Shown piece after piece: positions 51,285 to 59,514 of a DNA stretch of 64,000 nt. The translations under genes were made by a program, and so were the position numbers. The notes under the pieces are model-generated. The model searched no databases. It was not told the DNA's origin and was given only the letters and a program-made list of their open reading frames with translations. Positions within the stretch are counted from its first letter, which is position 1, and the number at the start of each line of letters is the position of its first letter. Source of the stretch: GWE2-40-63 sp050179685 (GTDB lineage: Bacteria; Bacteroidota; Bacteroidia; Bacteroidales; SZUA-534); NCBI GenBank assembly GCA_050179685.1, contig JBFXEW010000004.1, forward strand, positions 161,905 through 225,904. Reading direction: 5' to 3'.

Positions 51285-52559
51285 TTGGGTTCAATAATGA
51301 CATTAACAAATACAAACGGCGCGGTGGTTGAAAAATATTCGTACGATGCGTGTTGCGTGACACCCGGAAGGTTACAAGCTTGCGCAGTAAATTCCGCTGG
51401 TGGAACCAATCCCGTGAGCACAGCGAAACGGGAGGGTAACCGACGTAACCCCCTTAACTGGTCACAGCCCGATACCCGAACCAGGTTAATGCTTGACCGG
51501 GGATATACCGGCCATGCCTATGCGCCGCAATGTCAATGGAGGAGGGAGCATTTAGAAGGTGCACATATTATTAATATGCCTGTCCGCCGCAGCGAAAGCG
51601 AAGGAGGAAATGGCAGGGAGCCTGTCCCGAAAAGCGAAGCGTCATCGGGATACGACCCCGACCTGGGCTTATTCTTAAGCCCCGACCCCATACTCCAGAA
51701 CCCTTACAGTACGCAACCTGCCTGCCGAAATGCCAGTACAGGCAGGAACTACAATCGCTACAGTTATGTAGTACCTGTCCCGCTTAGCGAAGCGACATCG
51801 GGAAACAACCCCCTAAAATATACCGACCCCACAGGCTACCGGATGAGTTTTCAAGAGTTAAGCTATTTTGAAAATCAAAGAGTACAAAGTGGAGGAGGTG
51901 ATTATAGGGGATACATGTTTGGGGCTAATATTGATGTTCCGGATTCAGACGGGTTTATAATGTGGAATAGTTGGATAGATTCCGGAGTAAGTGGGTTGGT
52001 AAACTTTACCGATTATCAAAGTGGTATTGAAAACGGGGTTAGCTTCAAATCTTACGATAGTGGAGATAAAGATTATGTAGTCGCAAAGTATAGTGCCTTA
52101 GCTAATAATGGGTTACAAGGCGAATGGATACCCTTAATGAGTACAGATCCATTGGAAAAAGGATATACTTTTTTATTAAATGGAGTTGCCGCAAATAGCG
52201 GGGGTGGTAAATCAGAACCTTGGTTGACTGTTAATTTTAATAGAGGCATACCTCAAATAGAAACAAATTTTACAGATAAGGATTGGGGCGCAATTACACC
52301 TGGACCATTTATTGTTTATCCTAAAGGTGGTTCAGAAGATACATATTACAATAAACATGAACCAGGACATGTAATTCAGTTTTTAATTCTTGGCCCAGTT
52401 GCATATTACGGATTAATTGCGATTCCAAGTTTAATTTCAAGTACAACACCTTATCATTCTGATATGCCATGGGAAAAATCAGCTAATCAATTATGGTACT
52501 GGTTAACAGGTGAGAATGACCCTAGAAATCCTTTGTATTTTGACCCAAATAAGAAATAA
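51285..52559 (+). CDS. Orphan Rhs core fragment with zincin-motif tip C
   Basis: A headless cassette (homology from about 51165, open from 51150, no ATG; TTG start shown). Its core carries the 29-codon element and five further in-frame 10-codon insertions (see separate repeats), yet the frame stays open. The tip begins with a ~120-residue linker shared with cassettes F and G (FENQRVQSGGGDY to NGVAANSGG). It then ends in a ~95-residue domain with KHEPGHVIQFLILG (HExxH, residues 358-362, DNA 52356-52370) and a later MPWEKSANQLWYW. This suggests a zinc metallopeptidase toxin, or a binding domain of that shape. Confidence 0.8.
   Translation: MGSIMTLTNTNGAVVEKYSYDACCVTPGRLQACAVNSAGGTNPVSTAKREGNRRNPLNWSQPDTRTRLMLDRGYTGHAYAPQCQWRREHLEGAHIINMPVRRSESEGGNGREPVPKSEASSGYDPDLGLFLSPDPILQNPYSTQPACRNASTGRNYNRYSYVVPVPLSEATSGNNPLKYTDPTGYRMSFQELSYFENQRVQSGGGDYRGYMFGANIDVPDSDGFIMWNSWIDSGVSGLVNFTDYQSGIENGVSFKSYDSGDKDYVVAKYSALANNGLQGEWIPLMSTDPLEKGYTFLLNGVAANSGGGKSEPWLTVNFNRGIPQIETNFTDKDWGAITPGPFIVYPKGGSEDTYYNKHEPGHVIQFLILGPVAYYGLIAIPSLISSTTPYHSDMPWEKSANQLWYWLTGENDPRNPLYFDPNKK
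51351..51437 (+). repeat. 29-codon in-frame element in cassette C
   Basis: Same element as at 47098-47184, replacing Phe-Gly of the core. Confidence 0.8.
51516..51545 (+). repeat. 10-codon in-frame insertion C1
   Basis: Thirty bases (AYAPQCQWRR) placed between GYTGH and EHL of the core. They contain GCGCCGCAATG and end AATGGAGGAGG. A related element lies in cassette D at 53626-53652. Confidence 0.7.
51579..51608 (+). repeat. 10-codon in-frame insertion C2
   Basis: Thirty bases (PVRRSESEGG) inserted between INM and NGR. TCCGCC near the start and GGAGGA at the end form a 5-of-6 inverted repeat. A near copy is inserted at the same point of cassette D. Confidence 0.75.
51621..51650 (+). repeat. 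10-codon in-frame insertion C3
   Basis: Thirty bases (PVPKSEASSG) after NGR, with TCCCGA and TCGGGA as a perfect 6-bp inverted repeat around a 14-base loop. Confidence 0.75.
51717..51746 (+). repeat. 10-codon in-frame insertion C4
   Basis: Thirty bases (PACRNASTGR) between PYSTQ and NYNRYSY. The ends CCTGCCTG and CAGGCAGG are a perfect 8-bp inverted repeat. An identical element sits at the same core position in cassette D. Confidence 0.8.
51774..51803 (+). repeat. 10-codon in-frame insertion C5
   Basis: Thirty bases (PVPLSEATSG) between RYSYVV and NNPLKY. TCCCG and CGGGA pair at the ends; the sequence is closely related to C3. Confidence 0.75.
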
Positions 52560-52561
52560 GT

Positions 52562-52933
52562 ATGAGAAATATTTTAATGATTATAGTAATGATTGTTTGT
52601 TCCAGTTGTGACATTAACAATCAAAAGTTGTTGCTTGTAAACAAAACTAGCAATACAATATATTACAGATTACTAACAGATACAGTTATAAATAAAGAAC
52701 TGCAATTGTACAAGGCATCTGCATATGATACGGTAAGACCGAATTTTGTTATGGGGGGTAAAGGAGCTTGGGAATATGCAATTAATAAAAGGTCAAGTGA
52801 TAGTACTTTGCACATTTTTATTTTTACAACAGACAAGATTACAGATGATGTTATTAATAACCAAGAATTTAAAAGACTTGATTATAAAGTAAAAGACTTG
52901 GAAGCATTAAAATGGATAATTGTTTTTGAATAA
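52562..52933 (+). CDS. Candidate immunity lipoprotein for tip C
   Basis: A 123-residue lipoprotein (MRNILMIIVMIVCSSC, lipid Cys near residue 16) followed by a beta-rich domain with no recognisable family. It begins 2 bases after the tip C stop. Lipoprotein immunity next to a predicted metallopeptidase tip would act in the periplasm or on the outer membrane. The role rests on position only. Confidence 0.5.
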   Translation: MRNILMIIVMIVCSSCDINNQKLLLVNKTSNTIYYRLLTDTVINKELQLYKASAYDTVRPNFVMGGKGAWEYAINKRSSDSTLHIFIFTTDKITDDVINNQEFKRLDYKVKDLEALKWIIVFE

Positions 52934-52940
52934 TTACAAA

Positions 52941-52963
52941 GCCCGGATTTGCCGGTTTTTTTT
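52941..52963 (+). terminator. Weak candidate terminator after cassette C
   Basis: CCGG ATTTG CCGG followed by eight T. The stem is only 4 bp, so termination is uncertain. It overlaps the end of a minus-strand remnant. Confidence 0.3.
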
Positions 52964-53112
52964 ATAATAGCAAGCTTTGTAGTTTGCTTTTGGCAAAGAA
53001 CGCATCAATCATTGCGTACACATGGCTTTTATCTTCAGGTGTAAGCTTTTCAATGTTTTTCATTCTTTTTAGGGTCTCGTCATCTATATTCTGGTACTCG
53101 GCATTTTTTACT
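52962..53112 (-). pseudogene. Remnant of a helix-turn-helix regulator C terminus (second)
   Basis: About 49 codons on the minus strand, ending NIEKLTPEDKSHVYAMIDAF then AKSKLQSLLL and stop. This is a textbook XRE-family C-terminal tail. There is no N-terminal DNA-binding part; the frame opens at a stop just before it. Related in layout to the remnants at 46804 and 55780. Confidence 0.65.
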
Positions 53113-53163
53113 AAATACTAAATAGTAACATTTAATGCCTTTAATAAACCCATTCAGATTAGC

Positions 53164-54726
53164 ATGGGCGTAGCACAAAAACATTGGGATTTCACCTACG
53201 GTTCCGACCAGATGCGCGAAATGATGAAGACTTACGAAAATGGCAGTTTAAAAGAAACCAAGTATTATGTGGGGAATTACGAAAAACGGGTAAAAGCCGA
53301 TGGTACCTACAAAGAATATACCTATATTAGTGCTCCAACCGGACTGGCTGCCGTTCACATTAAAGAAAATACAGACAGTTCCGGTATTTATTACATACAT
53401 ACCGACTATTTGGGTTCAATAATGGCATTAACAAATACAAACGGCGCGGTGGTTGAAAAATATTCGTACGATGCATGTTGCGTGACACCCGGAAGTTTAC
53501 AAGCTTGCGCAGTAAACTCCGCTGGTGGAACAAATCCCGTGAGCACAGCGAAACGGGAGGGTAATCGGAGAAACCCCCTTAATTGGGCACAAACGGATAC
53601 CCGAACCAACTTAATACTCGACCGGGTTCCGCCGGAATGCCAATGGAGGAGGAAACATCTTGACGAAGCGCATATTATCAATATGCCTGTCCGCCGCAGC
53701 CTTAGCGAAGGAGGAAATGGCCGCATGCCGGCCCGACTAAGTCGAAGCGTAGGCGGGCTTAGCCCCGACCCCGTACTCCAGAACCCTTACAGTACGCAAC
53801 CTGCCTGCCGAAATGCCAGTACAGGCAGGAACTACAACCGCTACAGCTATGTGGTAAATAACCCACTAAAATATACTGACCCCACAGGCTATTCAATGTT
53901 ACACCGTATTTTGGAAGAGGAAATACATGGCGGAAATGGTTTACCCAGTTGGTATGCCGGTGATGATTTTTTTGGAGGAAATAGTAATAATTCGAATTAT
54001 CATTTTTACAATAATATTTCTCATATTGCTAATAACCAACTTGGGGCTTCTGGCGGTTGGGTATATAATTTTGTTTCTGGTGAATATGATAATGCTCTTA
54101 CCGGGGAAACTATGAGCAGGGCATCAATGTCTTATTATCTTAATTCCAAGGCAAAAAGAAATGATACTGGTTTGGACGGAAGACAAGTGCTATATGATGC
54201 TAAAAACAATACGGTAACAGCAAACCTATTTGATATCTATGAAACAGCATATTCTTTTGGTGATGTCACAAACGCAGGGGGTAGCGGATTTTCGATGGTT
54301 GAAGAAAGGTTTATACAAGCAACTGGTATTTTAGGATTCTCAGGCCCAACTATTGGATTATCAATAGCTAAATTTCCCAATGGTGAATTTGGAGTGTATT
54401 GGAATAATGGTAATACAACAGGAGTGGATTTACCTAATTTAGATATTGGGGTAACGGTTCATATGTCAAGGAATCCGAATATTGATTGGGAAACTGCTTT
54501 GCAGGGTTGGTCTTCAGATTGGGGTGGTAGTTATTCATTTTTTGGATTTACAGTTGGAGGAAACCAATATTCTGGTGATTTCTGGAGTAAATTTATGAAA
54601 GATTATGGAAGCGTAAGTATTATGCTAAACCTTGGTCCTAATGACTTGGCAGGAGGTGCAAATAAAAATACTACCAACCAGCAACATCTATTTACATTGC
54701 CAATGTGGTTTGATATTTTTTGGTAA
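53164..54726 (+). CDS. Orphan Rhs core fragment with tip D
   Basis: The longest orphan core: homology starts at about 53126 (VTFNAFNKPIQIS), some 50 residues further upstream than in cassettes A, B, C and F, and an ATG is available at 53164, though no promoter is evident. The core holds the 29-codon element, a 9-codon VPPECQWRR insert replacing GYTGH, and three 10-codon inserts. The tip (from YSMLHRILEEEIHGG) is about 285 residues, with Trp/Gly-rich, beta-type repeats (GGSYSFFGFTVGG) of unknown activity; it has no recognisable catalytic motif. Confidence 0.8.
   Translation: MGVAQKHWDFTYGSDQMREMMKTYENGSLKETKYYVGNYEKRVKADGTYKEYTYISAPTGLAAVHIKENTDSSGIYYIHTDYLGSIMALTNTNGAVVEKYSYDACCVTPGSLQACAVNSAGGTNPVSTAKREGNRRNPLNWAQTDTRTNLILDRVPPECQWRRKHLDEAHIINMPVRRSLSEGGNGRMPARLSRSVGGLSPDPVLQNPYSTQPACRNASTGRNYNRYSYVVNNPLKYTDPTGYSMLHRILEEEIHGGNGLPSWYAGDDFFGGNSNNSNYHFYNNISHIANNQLGASGGWVYNFVSGEYDNALTGETMSRASMSYYLNSKAKRNDTGLDGRQVLYDAKNNTVTANLFDIYETAYSFGDVTNAGGSGFSMVEERFIQATGILGFSGPTIGLSIAKFPNGEFGVYWNNGNTTGVDLPNLDIGVTVHMSRNPNIDWETALQGWSSDWGGSYSFFGFTVGGNQYSGDFWSKFMKDYGSVSIMLNLGPNDLAGGANKNTTNQQHLFTLPMWFDIFW
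53476..53562 (+). repeat. 29-codon in-frame element in cassette D
   Basis: Same element as in cassettes A and C, with two base changes (AGTTTACAAG, AACAAATCCCG). Confidence 0.75.
53626..53652 (+). repeat. 9-codon in-frame insertion D1
   Basis: VPPECQWRR, sharing CQWRR with C1 but lacking the GYTGH residues of the normal core. TTCCG/CGGAA at its start is a short palindrome. Confidence 0.65.
53686..53715 (+). repeat. 10-codon in-frame insertion D2
   Basis: PVRRSLSEGG at the same core position as C2, differing at a few bases. Confidence 0.75.
53728..53757 (+). repeat. 10-codon in-frame insertion D3
   Basis: PARLSRSVGG, bounded by GCCCG...CGGGC. It replaces the eight core residues YDPIIGRM. 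Confidence 0.75.
53800..53829 (+). repeat. 10-codon in-frame insertion D4
   Basis: PACRNASTGR, identical to C4 and at the same position. Confidence 0.8.
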
Positions 54727-54743
54727 TTACAAAATCTAATATA

Positions 54744-55337
54744 ATGCTTAAATTTATTCTATTCATTTTAGGAACTATTTTAGGAGTTTTTCTAATTGTC
54801 AAACTCATTATTACTCCAAATATTTATAAGAAATGGGCACGGTACAATAATGTTCGGTTAATGTTTTTGATACTTGCTTTATTTGCAGGTGGATTAGTTT
54901 TTTTAATTTATCAACTTGGAAGCAATAAGGATATTTCAAAAAAAGAAATATTGAATCTAATTCAAAACCTTGATGCTGAACAAGTAACAAGTATAAAATT
55001 ATATTCTTATTCGAAATCATATTTCTTTAACTACTCAAAAGATACTGTTATGATTTATAATAAATCAATTATAAATCAATTAACAAATGAGGTAAAGAAA
55101 ATAAATTCGTTTGAATATGGTACTCCTATCCCAATATGGCAAATGAATATTAAGATATTCTTAGAAAATAATTTGCTTGATAATGTTCGAATAGAAGTAA
55201 TTAAAAGGGAAGATGGGAAATATGCCGTTTGGATAATAAAAGAAACTTGGTTTGGTAAGTTTGATTTAGGAAAATTTAGTAATGAGGATTTGGGAAAAAT
55301 AATTGAAAAAATTCACAACCAGACGAATCAGTTTTAA
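54744..55337 (+). CDS. Candidate immunity membrane protein for tip D
   Basis: A 197-residue protein with two N-terminal helices (residues 2-22 and 31-54) and a soluble C-terminal part with a Ser/Tyr-rich strand region. The ATG at 54744, just after the tip stop, is preferred to an in-frame start within the tip at 54720. No family recognised. Confidence 0.5.
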   Translation: MLKFILFILGTILGVFLIVKLIITPNIYKKWARYNNVRLMFLILALFAGGLVFLIYQLGSNKDISKKEILNLIQNLDAEQVTSIKLYSYSKSYFFNYSKDTVMIYNKSIINQLTNEVKKINSFEYGTPIPIWQMNIKIFLENNLLDNVRIEVIKREDGKYAVWIIKETWFGKFDLGKFSNEDLGKIIEKIHNQTNQF

Positions 55338-55348
55338 AAATTAAGGTT

Positions 55349-55751
55349 ATGGAAATATATAAATATCTGTATTATAACTTGTACCTACTTTGGTTAAAAA
55401 AGAAAGATGAGCCAGAAAATGCACATATTAATGCTGTTATTACTCTTACTTTTTTTCTGTACGTGAACATAATGAGTATACCTCTATTGTTAATGGCAAT
55501 ATTTAGAGAGGAAATAATTGCATTGCCAAATTTGACAAGTGATATCAAATATATAATCGTTAGTTTTATTATTACTGGGGCTATTAAATTATTTGTACTT
55601 AGGAAGAAAACAAAAACGACTTGCAATTGAGGAAGTGTTTAGTAAAAGAAAAGAGGAACAAAAACGAAAAGGAATGCTATATAGTATTTTGTATTTAATA
55701 ATTACAATGGCTATCCCAATAGGAATATTCTTCTTTACAAAACCACTATAA
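55349..55751 (+). pseudogene. Frameshifted small membrane protein in cassette D
   Basis: The first frame gives 93 residues with two helices ending LRKKTKTTCN at a stop at 55630. In the neighbouring frame the sequence continues RKQKRLAIEEVFSKRKEEQK and a final hydrophobic helix (SILYLIITMAIPIGIFFF) to a stop at 55751. One base lost or gained near 55601-55610 (AGGAAGAAAAC) would restore one protein of about 134 residues. It follows the tip D immunity candidate by 11 bases and could be a second subunit. Confidence 0.5.
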
Positions 55752-55755
55752 AAAT

Positions 55756-55778
55756 AAGTCCAGATTTACTGGACTTTT
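55756..55778 (+). terminator. Terminator after cassette D
   Basis: AAGTCCAG and CTGGACTT form a perfect 8-bp stem around ATTTA, followed by a short T run. Confidence 0.7.
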
Positions 55779-55779
55779 C

Positions 55780-55875
55780 CTATAGTACCAACTGTTTTAA
55801 TTTACCTCTAGTAATAAAAGCACCAATACCCTTTTTGACAAAGTTCTTTTCATCATCGTCCTTTTGTACAGCCTC
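55780..55875 (-). pseudogene. Remnant of a helix-turn-helix regulator C terminus (third)
   Basis: About 31 codons on the minus strand ending FVKKGIGAFITRGKLKQLVL and stop. It has the same I-x-A-F-I-x-x-G-K-L ending as the first remnant. No start or upstream part remains. Confidence 0.5.
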
Positions 55876-55919
55876 CTAGAATAGTTAATTATATTACCTT
55901 TATAAAAAAGAACAACGAT

Positions 55920-56903
55920 TTGCTAAACAGAATTAATCATATAAAAGAAAAATATTACAACTCGGTAATTGCCCGGTTTTTAGGTCCCGACCCGGTTCTC
56001 CAAAACCCATACAGTACCCAGAATTATAATAGGTATAGCTATGTAATGAACAACCCCCTAAAATATACCGACCCCACCGGCTACCGGATGAGTTTTCAAG
56101 AGTTAAGCTATTTTGAAAATCAAAGAGTACAAAGTGGAGGAGGTGATTATAGGGGATACATGTTTGGTGCTAATATTGATTGGATTAATCCTAATGGAGC
56201 CATGGAATCAGCTTACTTTGGTTGGGCAAATCTTTATTATAATGGGGTTACCAATACAAGTTTTGAAGATTTTGTTAATAGTAATGGTAACTATAAATTA
56301 AATGGAAGTGGAGTGGAACACTTTTCTGGAAATGGGGCTTTAGCTGATGCTAAGTTTTACCTTAAAACAGGTATCAAAGCTTCTGTTGGGGTAGGTGAAG
56401 CACAACCTGATTATGGGGATTGGACAAATTATAATTCCAGTGGTTATGCTAATGAATATTTTGCCTCAAACGAGGGGGATAATAGAATTAATTTAGGAAC
56501 AGATCCGAATGCATATTCAACTGTAGTGGACTTTTTGAGGGATTTATCAAAGGATCCTGATAAAAGAGGCTTAGTTGGAGATTACTTTGTTCCTTCTGCT
56601 GGAAAATATGGAAAAAGTAATGGAAAATATGGTACAATTGTATATCCGGTTACTGTTCGTGGTCAGAAAATAGATATAACATTACAATTTAACAAAGAAA
56701 GTCACTTAACAGGTCGAGTATCTCAAAAAAATATGAAAGGTCTTCATGGCTGGGAATTTGAAATTAGGGCATATGGACAAATGGAGTTATATAATGATTC
56801 ATACGCACCAATGCTAATTACAATACATTATCCCTCATATGATGCTTATGACCTATATAAATCCACATGGGATTACATATATGGGAGAACAGATACATGG
56901 TAA
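55920..56903 (+). CDS. Orphan Rhs core fragment with tip E (shortest core)
   Basis: The core begins only near 55969 (VIARFLGPDPVLQNPYST), cutting deep into the core, so only ~35 core residues remain before the tip. The sequence before that is not Rhs-like. A TTG at 55920 opens the frame. The stretch from the core to GANID is nearly identical to cassette G. The tip of ~275 residues then diverges (WINPNGAMESAYFGW...) and ends in a region with SHLTGRVSQKNMKGLHGWEF. No activity recognised. Confidence 0.78.
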   Translation: MLNRINHIKEKYYNSVIARFLGPDPVLQNPYSTQNYNRYSYVMNNPLKYTDPTGYRMSFQELSYFENQRVQSGGGDYRGYMFGANIDWINPNGAMESAYFGWANLYYNGVTNTSFEDFVNSNGNYKLNGSGVEHFSGNGALADAKFYLKTGIKASVGVGEAQPDYGDWTNYNSSGYANEYFASNEGDNRINLGTDPNAYSTVVDFLRDLSKDPDKRGLVGDYFVPSAGKYGKSNGKYGTIVYPVTVRGQKIDITLQFNKESHLTGRVSQKNMKGLHGWEFEIRAYGQMELYNDSYAPMLITIHYPSYDAYDLYKSTWDYIYGRTDTW

Positions 56904-57418
56904 AAAGTAAAATAATAATTATTTCACTTATTTGTTTAATACTGGTTTCTTGTTTTAATCAAGAAGAAGGTAAAAACATAACAGGGAATTGGTATTTTAT
57001 CGACTATGATAATGAAGATACTATTTATAATGAAGTGTATATTGATAGTGAATACTTTATTTATTATTTAGATATGCAAGGATTTATGTCTAAACAGATA
57101 TATGAAATATCAAATGATTCTATTTCTTTTTATTTTAGAACGAAAACAGAGAATATAAAAACCAATTACAAGCCAAAACTACAAATAATCAATGAAGAAA
57201 AATTTTTGCTTGAAGATAAAGAGCAAACTATTGAATTCAAAAGGTTAAAGAATATGGTTTTTTCTATGGATAGTATAAAAAATGAAGAGGATAATTATCT
57301 TTTTGAATACCATTTCTACAAAAGAAGAAATAAATATTTTTTCAGTTTAGGGTATAATGTTGATACTACTTTAAATGAAATTATATTTGAAGAAGAAACA
57401 ATTGAACCTGTTAAATAG
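56897..57418 (+). CDS. Candidate immunity lipoprotein for tip E
   Basis: A 173-residue lipoprotein (IIIISLICLILVSC) whose ATG overlaps the tip E stop. The rest is rich in Asp, Tyr and Ile with a lipocalin-like alternation of strands (GNWYFIDYDN, FKRLKNM). No family recognised; the role is inferred from overlap. Confidence 0.55.
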   Translation: MVKSKIIIISLICLILVSCFNQEEGKNITGNWYFIDYDNEDTIYNEVYIDSEYFIYYLDMQGFMSKQIYEISNDSISFYFRTKTENIKTNYKPKLQIINEEKFLLEDKEQTIEFKRLKNMVFSMDSIKNEEDNYLFEYHFYKRRNKYFFSLGYNVDTTLNEIIFEEETIEPVK

Positions 57419-57430
57419 AATAACGATAAA

Positions 57431-57460
57431 AACTCTCAACGTTAAGTTGGGAGTTTTTTT
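57431..57460 (+). terminator. Terminator after cassette E
   Basis: AACTCTCAAC and GTTGGGAGTT form a 10-bp stem with one mismatch, followed by seven T. Confidence 0.75.
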
Positions 57461-57580
57461 ATAAACTATAAGCCTACCCTGTAGCATAATCTAAAAGGTT
57501 TAGCACGCTGTGTATATTTTAAACGGGTAAAAGCCGATGGTACCTACAAAGAATATACCTATATTAGTGCTTCAACCGGA

Positions 57581-58774
57581 TTGGCTGCCGTTCACATTAA
57601 AGAAAATACAGGCAGTTCCGGTATTTATTACATACATACCGACTATTTGGGTTCAATAATGGCATTAACAAATACAAACGGAACGGTGGTTGAGAAATAT
57701 TCATACGATGCATTCGGCAATCGGAGAAACCCCCTTAACTGGTCACAGCCCGATACCCGAACCAACTTAATGCTTGACAGGGGATATACAGGTCATGAGC
57801 ATTTAGATGGTGCGCATATTATAAATATGAATGGCCGTATGTACGATCCTATAGTGGGTAGAATGCTTAGCCCCGACCCCATACTCCAAAACCCCTATAG
57901 TACGCAGAACTACAACCGCTACAGCTATGTGGTAAATAACCCACTAAAATATACCGACCCCACCGGCTACCGGATGAGTTTTCAAGAGTTAAGTTATTTT
58001 GAAAATCAAAGAGTACAAAGCGGAGGCGGCGATTATAGGAGATACATGTTTGGTGCTAATATTGATGTTCAGGATTCAGAAGGGTTTATAATGTGGAATA
58101 GTTGGATAGATTCCGGAGTAAGTGGGTTGGTAAACTTTACAGATTATCAAAGTGGTATTGAAAACGGGGTTAGCTTCAAATCTTACGATAGTGGAGATAA
58201 AGATTATGTAGTCGCAAAATATAGTGCCATAGCTAATAATGGGTTACAAGGCGAATGGATACCCTTAATGAGTACAGATCCATTGGAAAAAGGATATACT
58301 TTTTTATTAAATGGAGTTGCCGCAAATAGCGGAGGTAATAAATATCAAGAAAGGATGTATCCGTTTGAAGGGTTTACATTAGCAGGTGACCCAGATGATG
58401 ATATTGGTTCTGATTTAACACCAAGTCAATCCTATTCTGGTTATTTGTCGGTTAAAAAACATTCTAGTGGGTTTTACTACGTTGAAGGCTTCGGCCAAGT
58501 TTTTCCTGGAAATGATGGGCCTTATGGTAATAAAGTAGCAGGTAATATTCGGGTATTCCAAAATGGTAATGAAGTTGGCTATAGAATGTTAAATATGGAT
58601 AAAGAATGGGGACCTCATTTTTATAATGCAGATTGGCAACAATTAGGTTATAGCCGATTAGTCTTGCCTAATACAGGAGATGTTCGAGCAAATATTACAA
58701 TATATAGCTATAATAATCGATGGTGGGGAGGTTCTACGAGTCATATATTATATCAAGGAAATATAGATTTTTAA
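57581..58774 (+). CDS. Orphan Rhs core fragment with tip F
   Basis: Headless: homology from about 57524 (KRVKADGTYKEY), open from 57485, no ATG. The core is uninterrupted (YDAFGNRRNPLNW). It shares the ~120-residue linker of tips C and G up to NGVAANSGG, then its own ~120-residue end (from NKYQERMYPFEGF) with a beta-rich pattern ending RWWGGSTSHILYQGN. No catalytic motif recognised; it may be a binding or pore-type toxin. Confidence 0.8.
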   Translation: MAAVHIKENTGSSGIYYIHTDYLGSIMALTNTNGTVVEKYSYDAFGNRRNPLNWSQPDTRTNLMLDRGYTGHEHLDGAHIINMNGRMYDPIVGRMLSPDPILQNPYSTQNYNRYSYVVNNPLKYTDPTGYRMSFQELSYFENQRVQSGGGDYRRYMFGANIDVQDSEGFIMWNSWIDSGVSGLVNFTDYQSGIENGVSFKSYDSGDKDYVVAKYSAIANNGLQGEWIPLMSTDPLEKGYTFLLNGVAANSGGNKYQERMYPFEGFTLAGDPDDDIGSDLTPSQSYSGYLSVKKHSSGFYYVEGFGQVFPGNDGPYGNKVAGNIRVFQNGNEVGYRMLNMDKEWGPHFYNADWQQLGYSRLVLPNTGDVRANITIYSYNNRWWGGSTSHILYQGNIDF

Positions 58775-58780
58775 TAAAGT

Positions 58781-59485
58781 ATGAGAAATGTATTTAGTAT
58801 AATATTATTCTTTTTAATTGCTAGTATATTATTTTCTTGCAGCAATAAGAAAAATAATGAAGAAAGAAAATTGGTTTCTGTTTCAGATGAAACCATATCT
58901 GAAGTAAGTTCAGAAGAAAGAAGTGTTGAATTATCAAATTCTGCCTCAAAGATTTTTACCCGTATAGGAATTCCTAATACAAGAGAAGATTCTTTGATGA
59001 TGAAAAAAGCATTGACATATTTAGATGAAGCTATAGAATTGGATTCTTTAAATATGAGTGCTCGTGTTAATAAAAAGAATATTTTTGTTGCTTTAAGTGA
59101 ATATCAGTCAGTTATAACGGTATTGAAGGGTATTCAATTAATTGATACTGCTAACTATTATAACTATATGTTGGAGGGTTTTGCGTATATAAAATTGGAT
59201 AGTATAGATGAAGCAGATTTTGCTTTTAAGAAAGCTTTATCCATATTTGATAAGGTAGTACAAGAACCTTTAACTGAAGAACAACAATTAAAAAAAATAT
59301 TATTGATTACTATTCTTGATGGTGAAGAAGAAGGGATTATACAGTTGGATAATGCAATAGCAAAGGCTGGTAGTAAGAAACTGAGAATGTTTAAGAATAT
59401 CATTGAGGATTTTGATATCAATTATTTTATAGACAATAGTGTTTTTATAAAATCTCAACCGTTAAAAATGCAAAAGCTTAATTAA
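58781..59485 (+). CDS. Candidate immunity lipoprotein for tip F (TPR-like)
   Basis: A 234-residue lipoprotein (lipobox LFSC near residue 20). The middle has helical repeats with TPR character (ALTYLDEAIELDSLNMSARV, AFKKALSIFDKVV). It starts 6 bases after tip F. TPR lipoproteins are common as immunity proteins in other polymorphic systems, but family identity is not clear here. Confidence 0.6.
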   Translation: MRNVFSIILFFLIASILFSCSNKKNNEERKLVSVSDETISEVSSEERSVELSNSASKIFTRIGIPNTREDSLMMKKALTYLDEAIELDSLNMSARVNKKNIFVALSEYQSVITVLKGIQLIDTANYYNYMLEGFAYIKLDSIDEADFAFKKALSIFDKVVQEPLTEEQQLKKILLITILDGEEEGIIQLDNAIAKAGSKKLRMFKNIIEDFDINYFIDNSVFIKSQPLKMQKLN

Positions 59486-59514
59486 ATGAAAGCCCGGCAA
59501 GTCCGGATTTTAAA

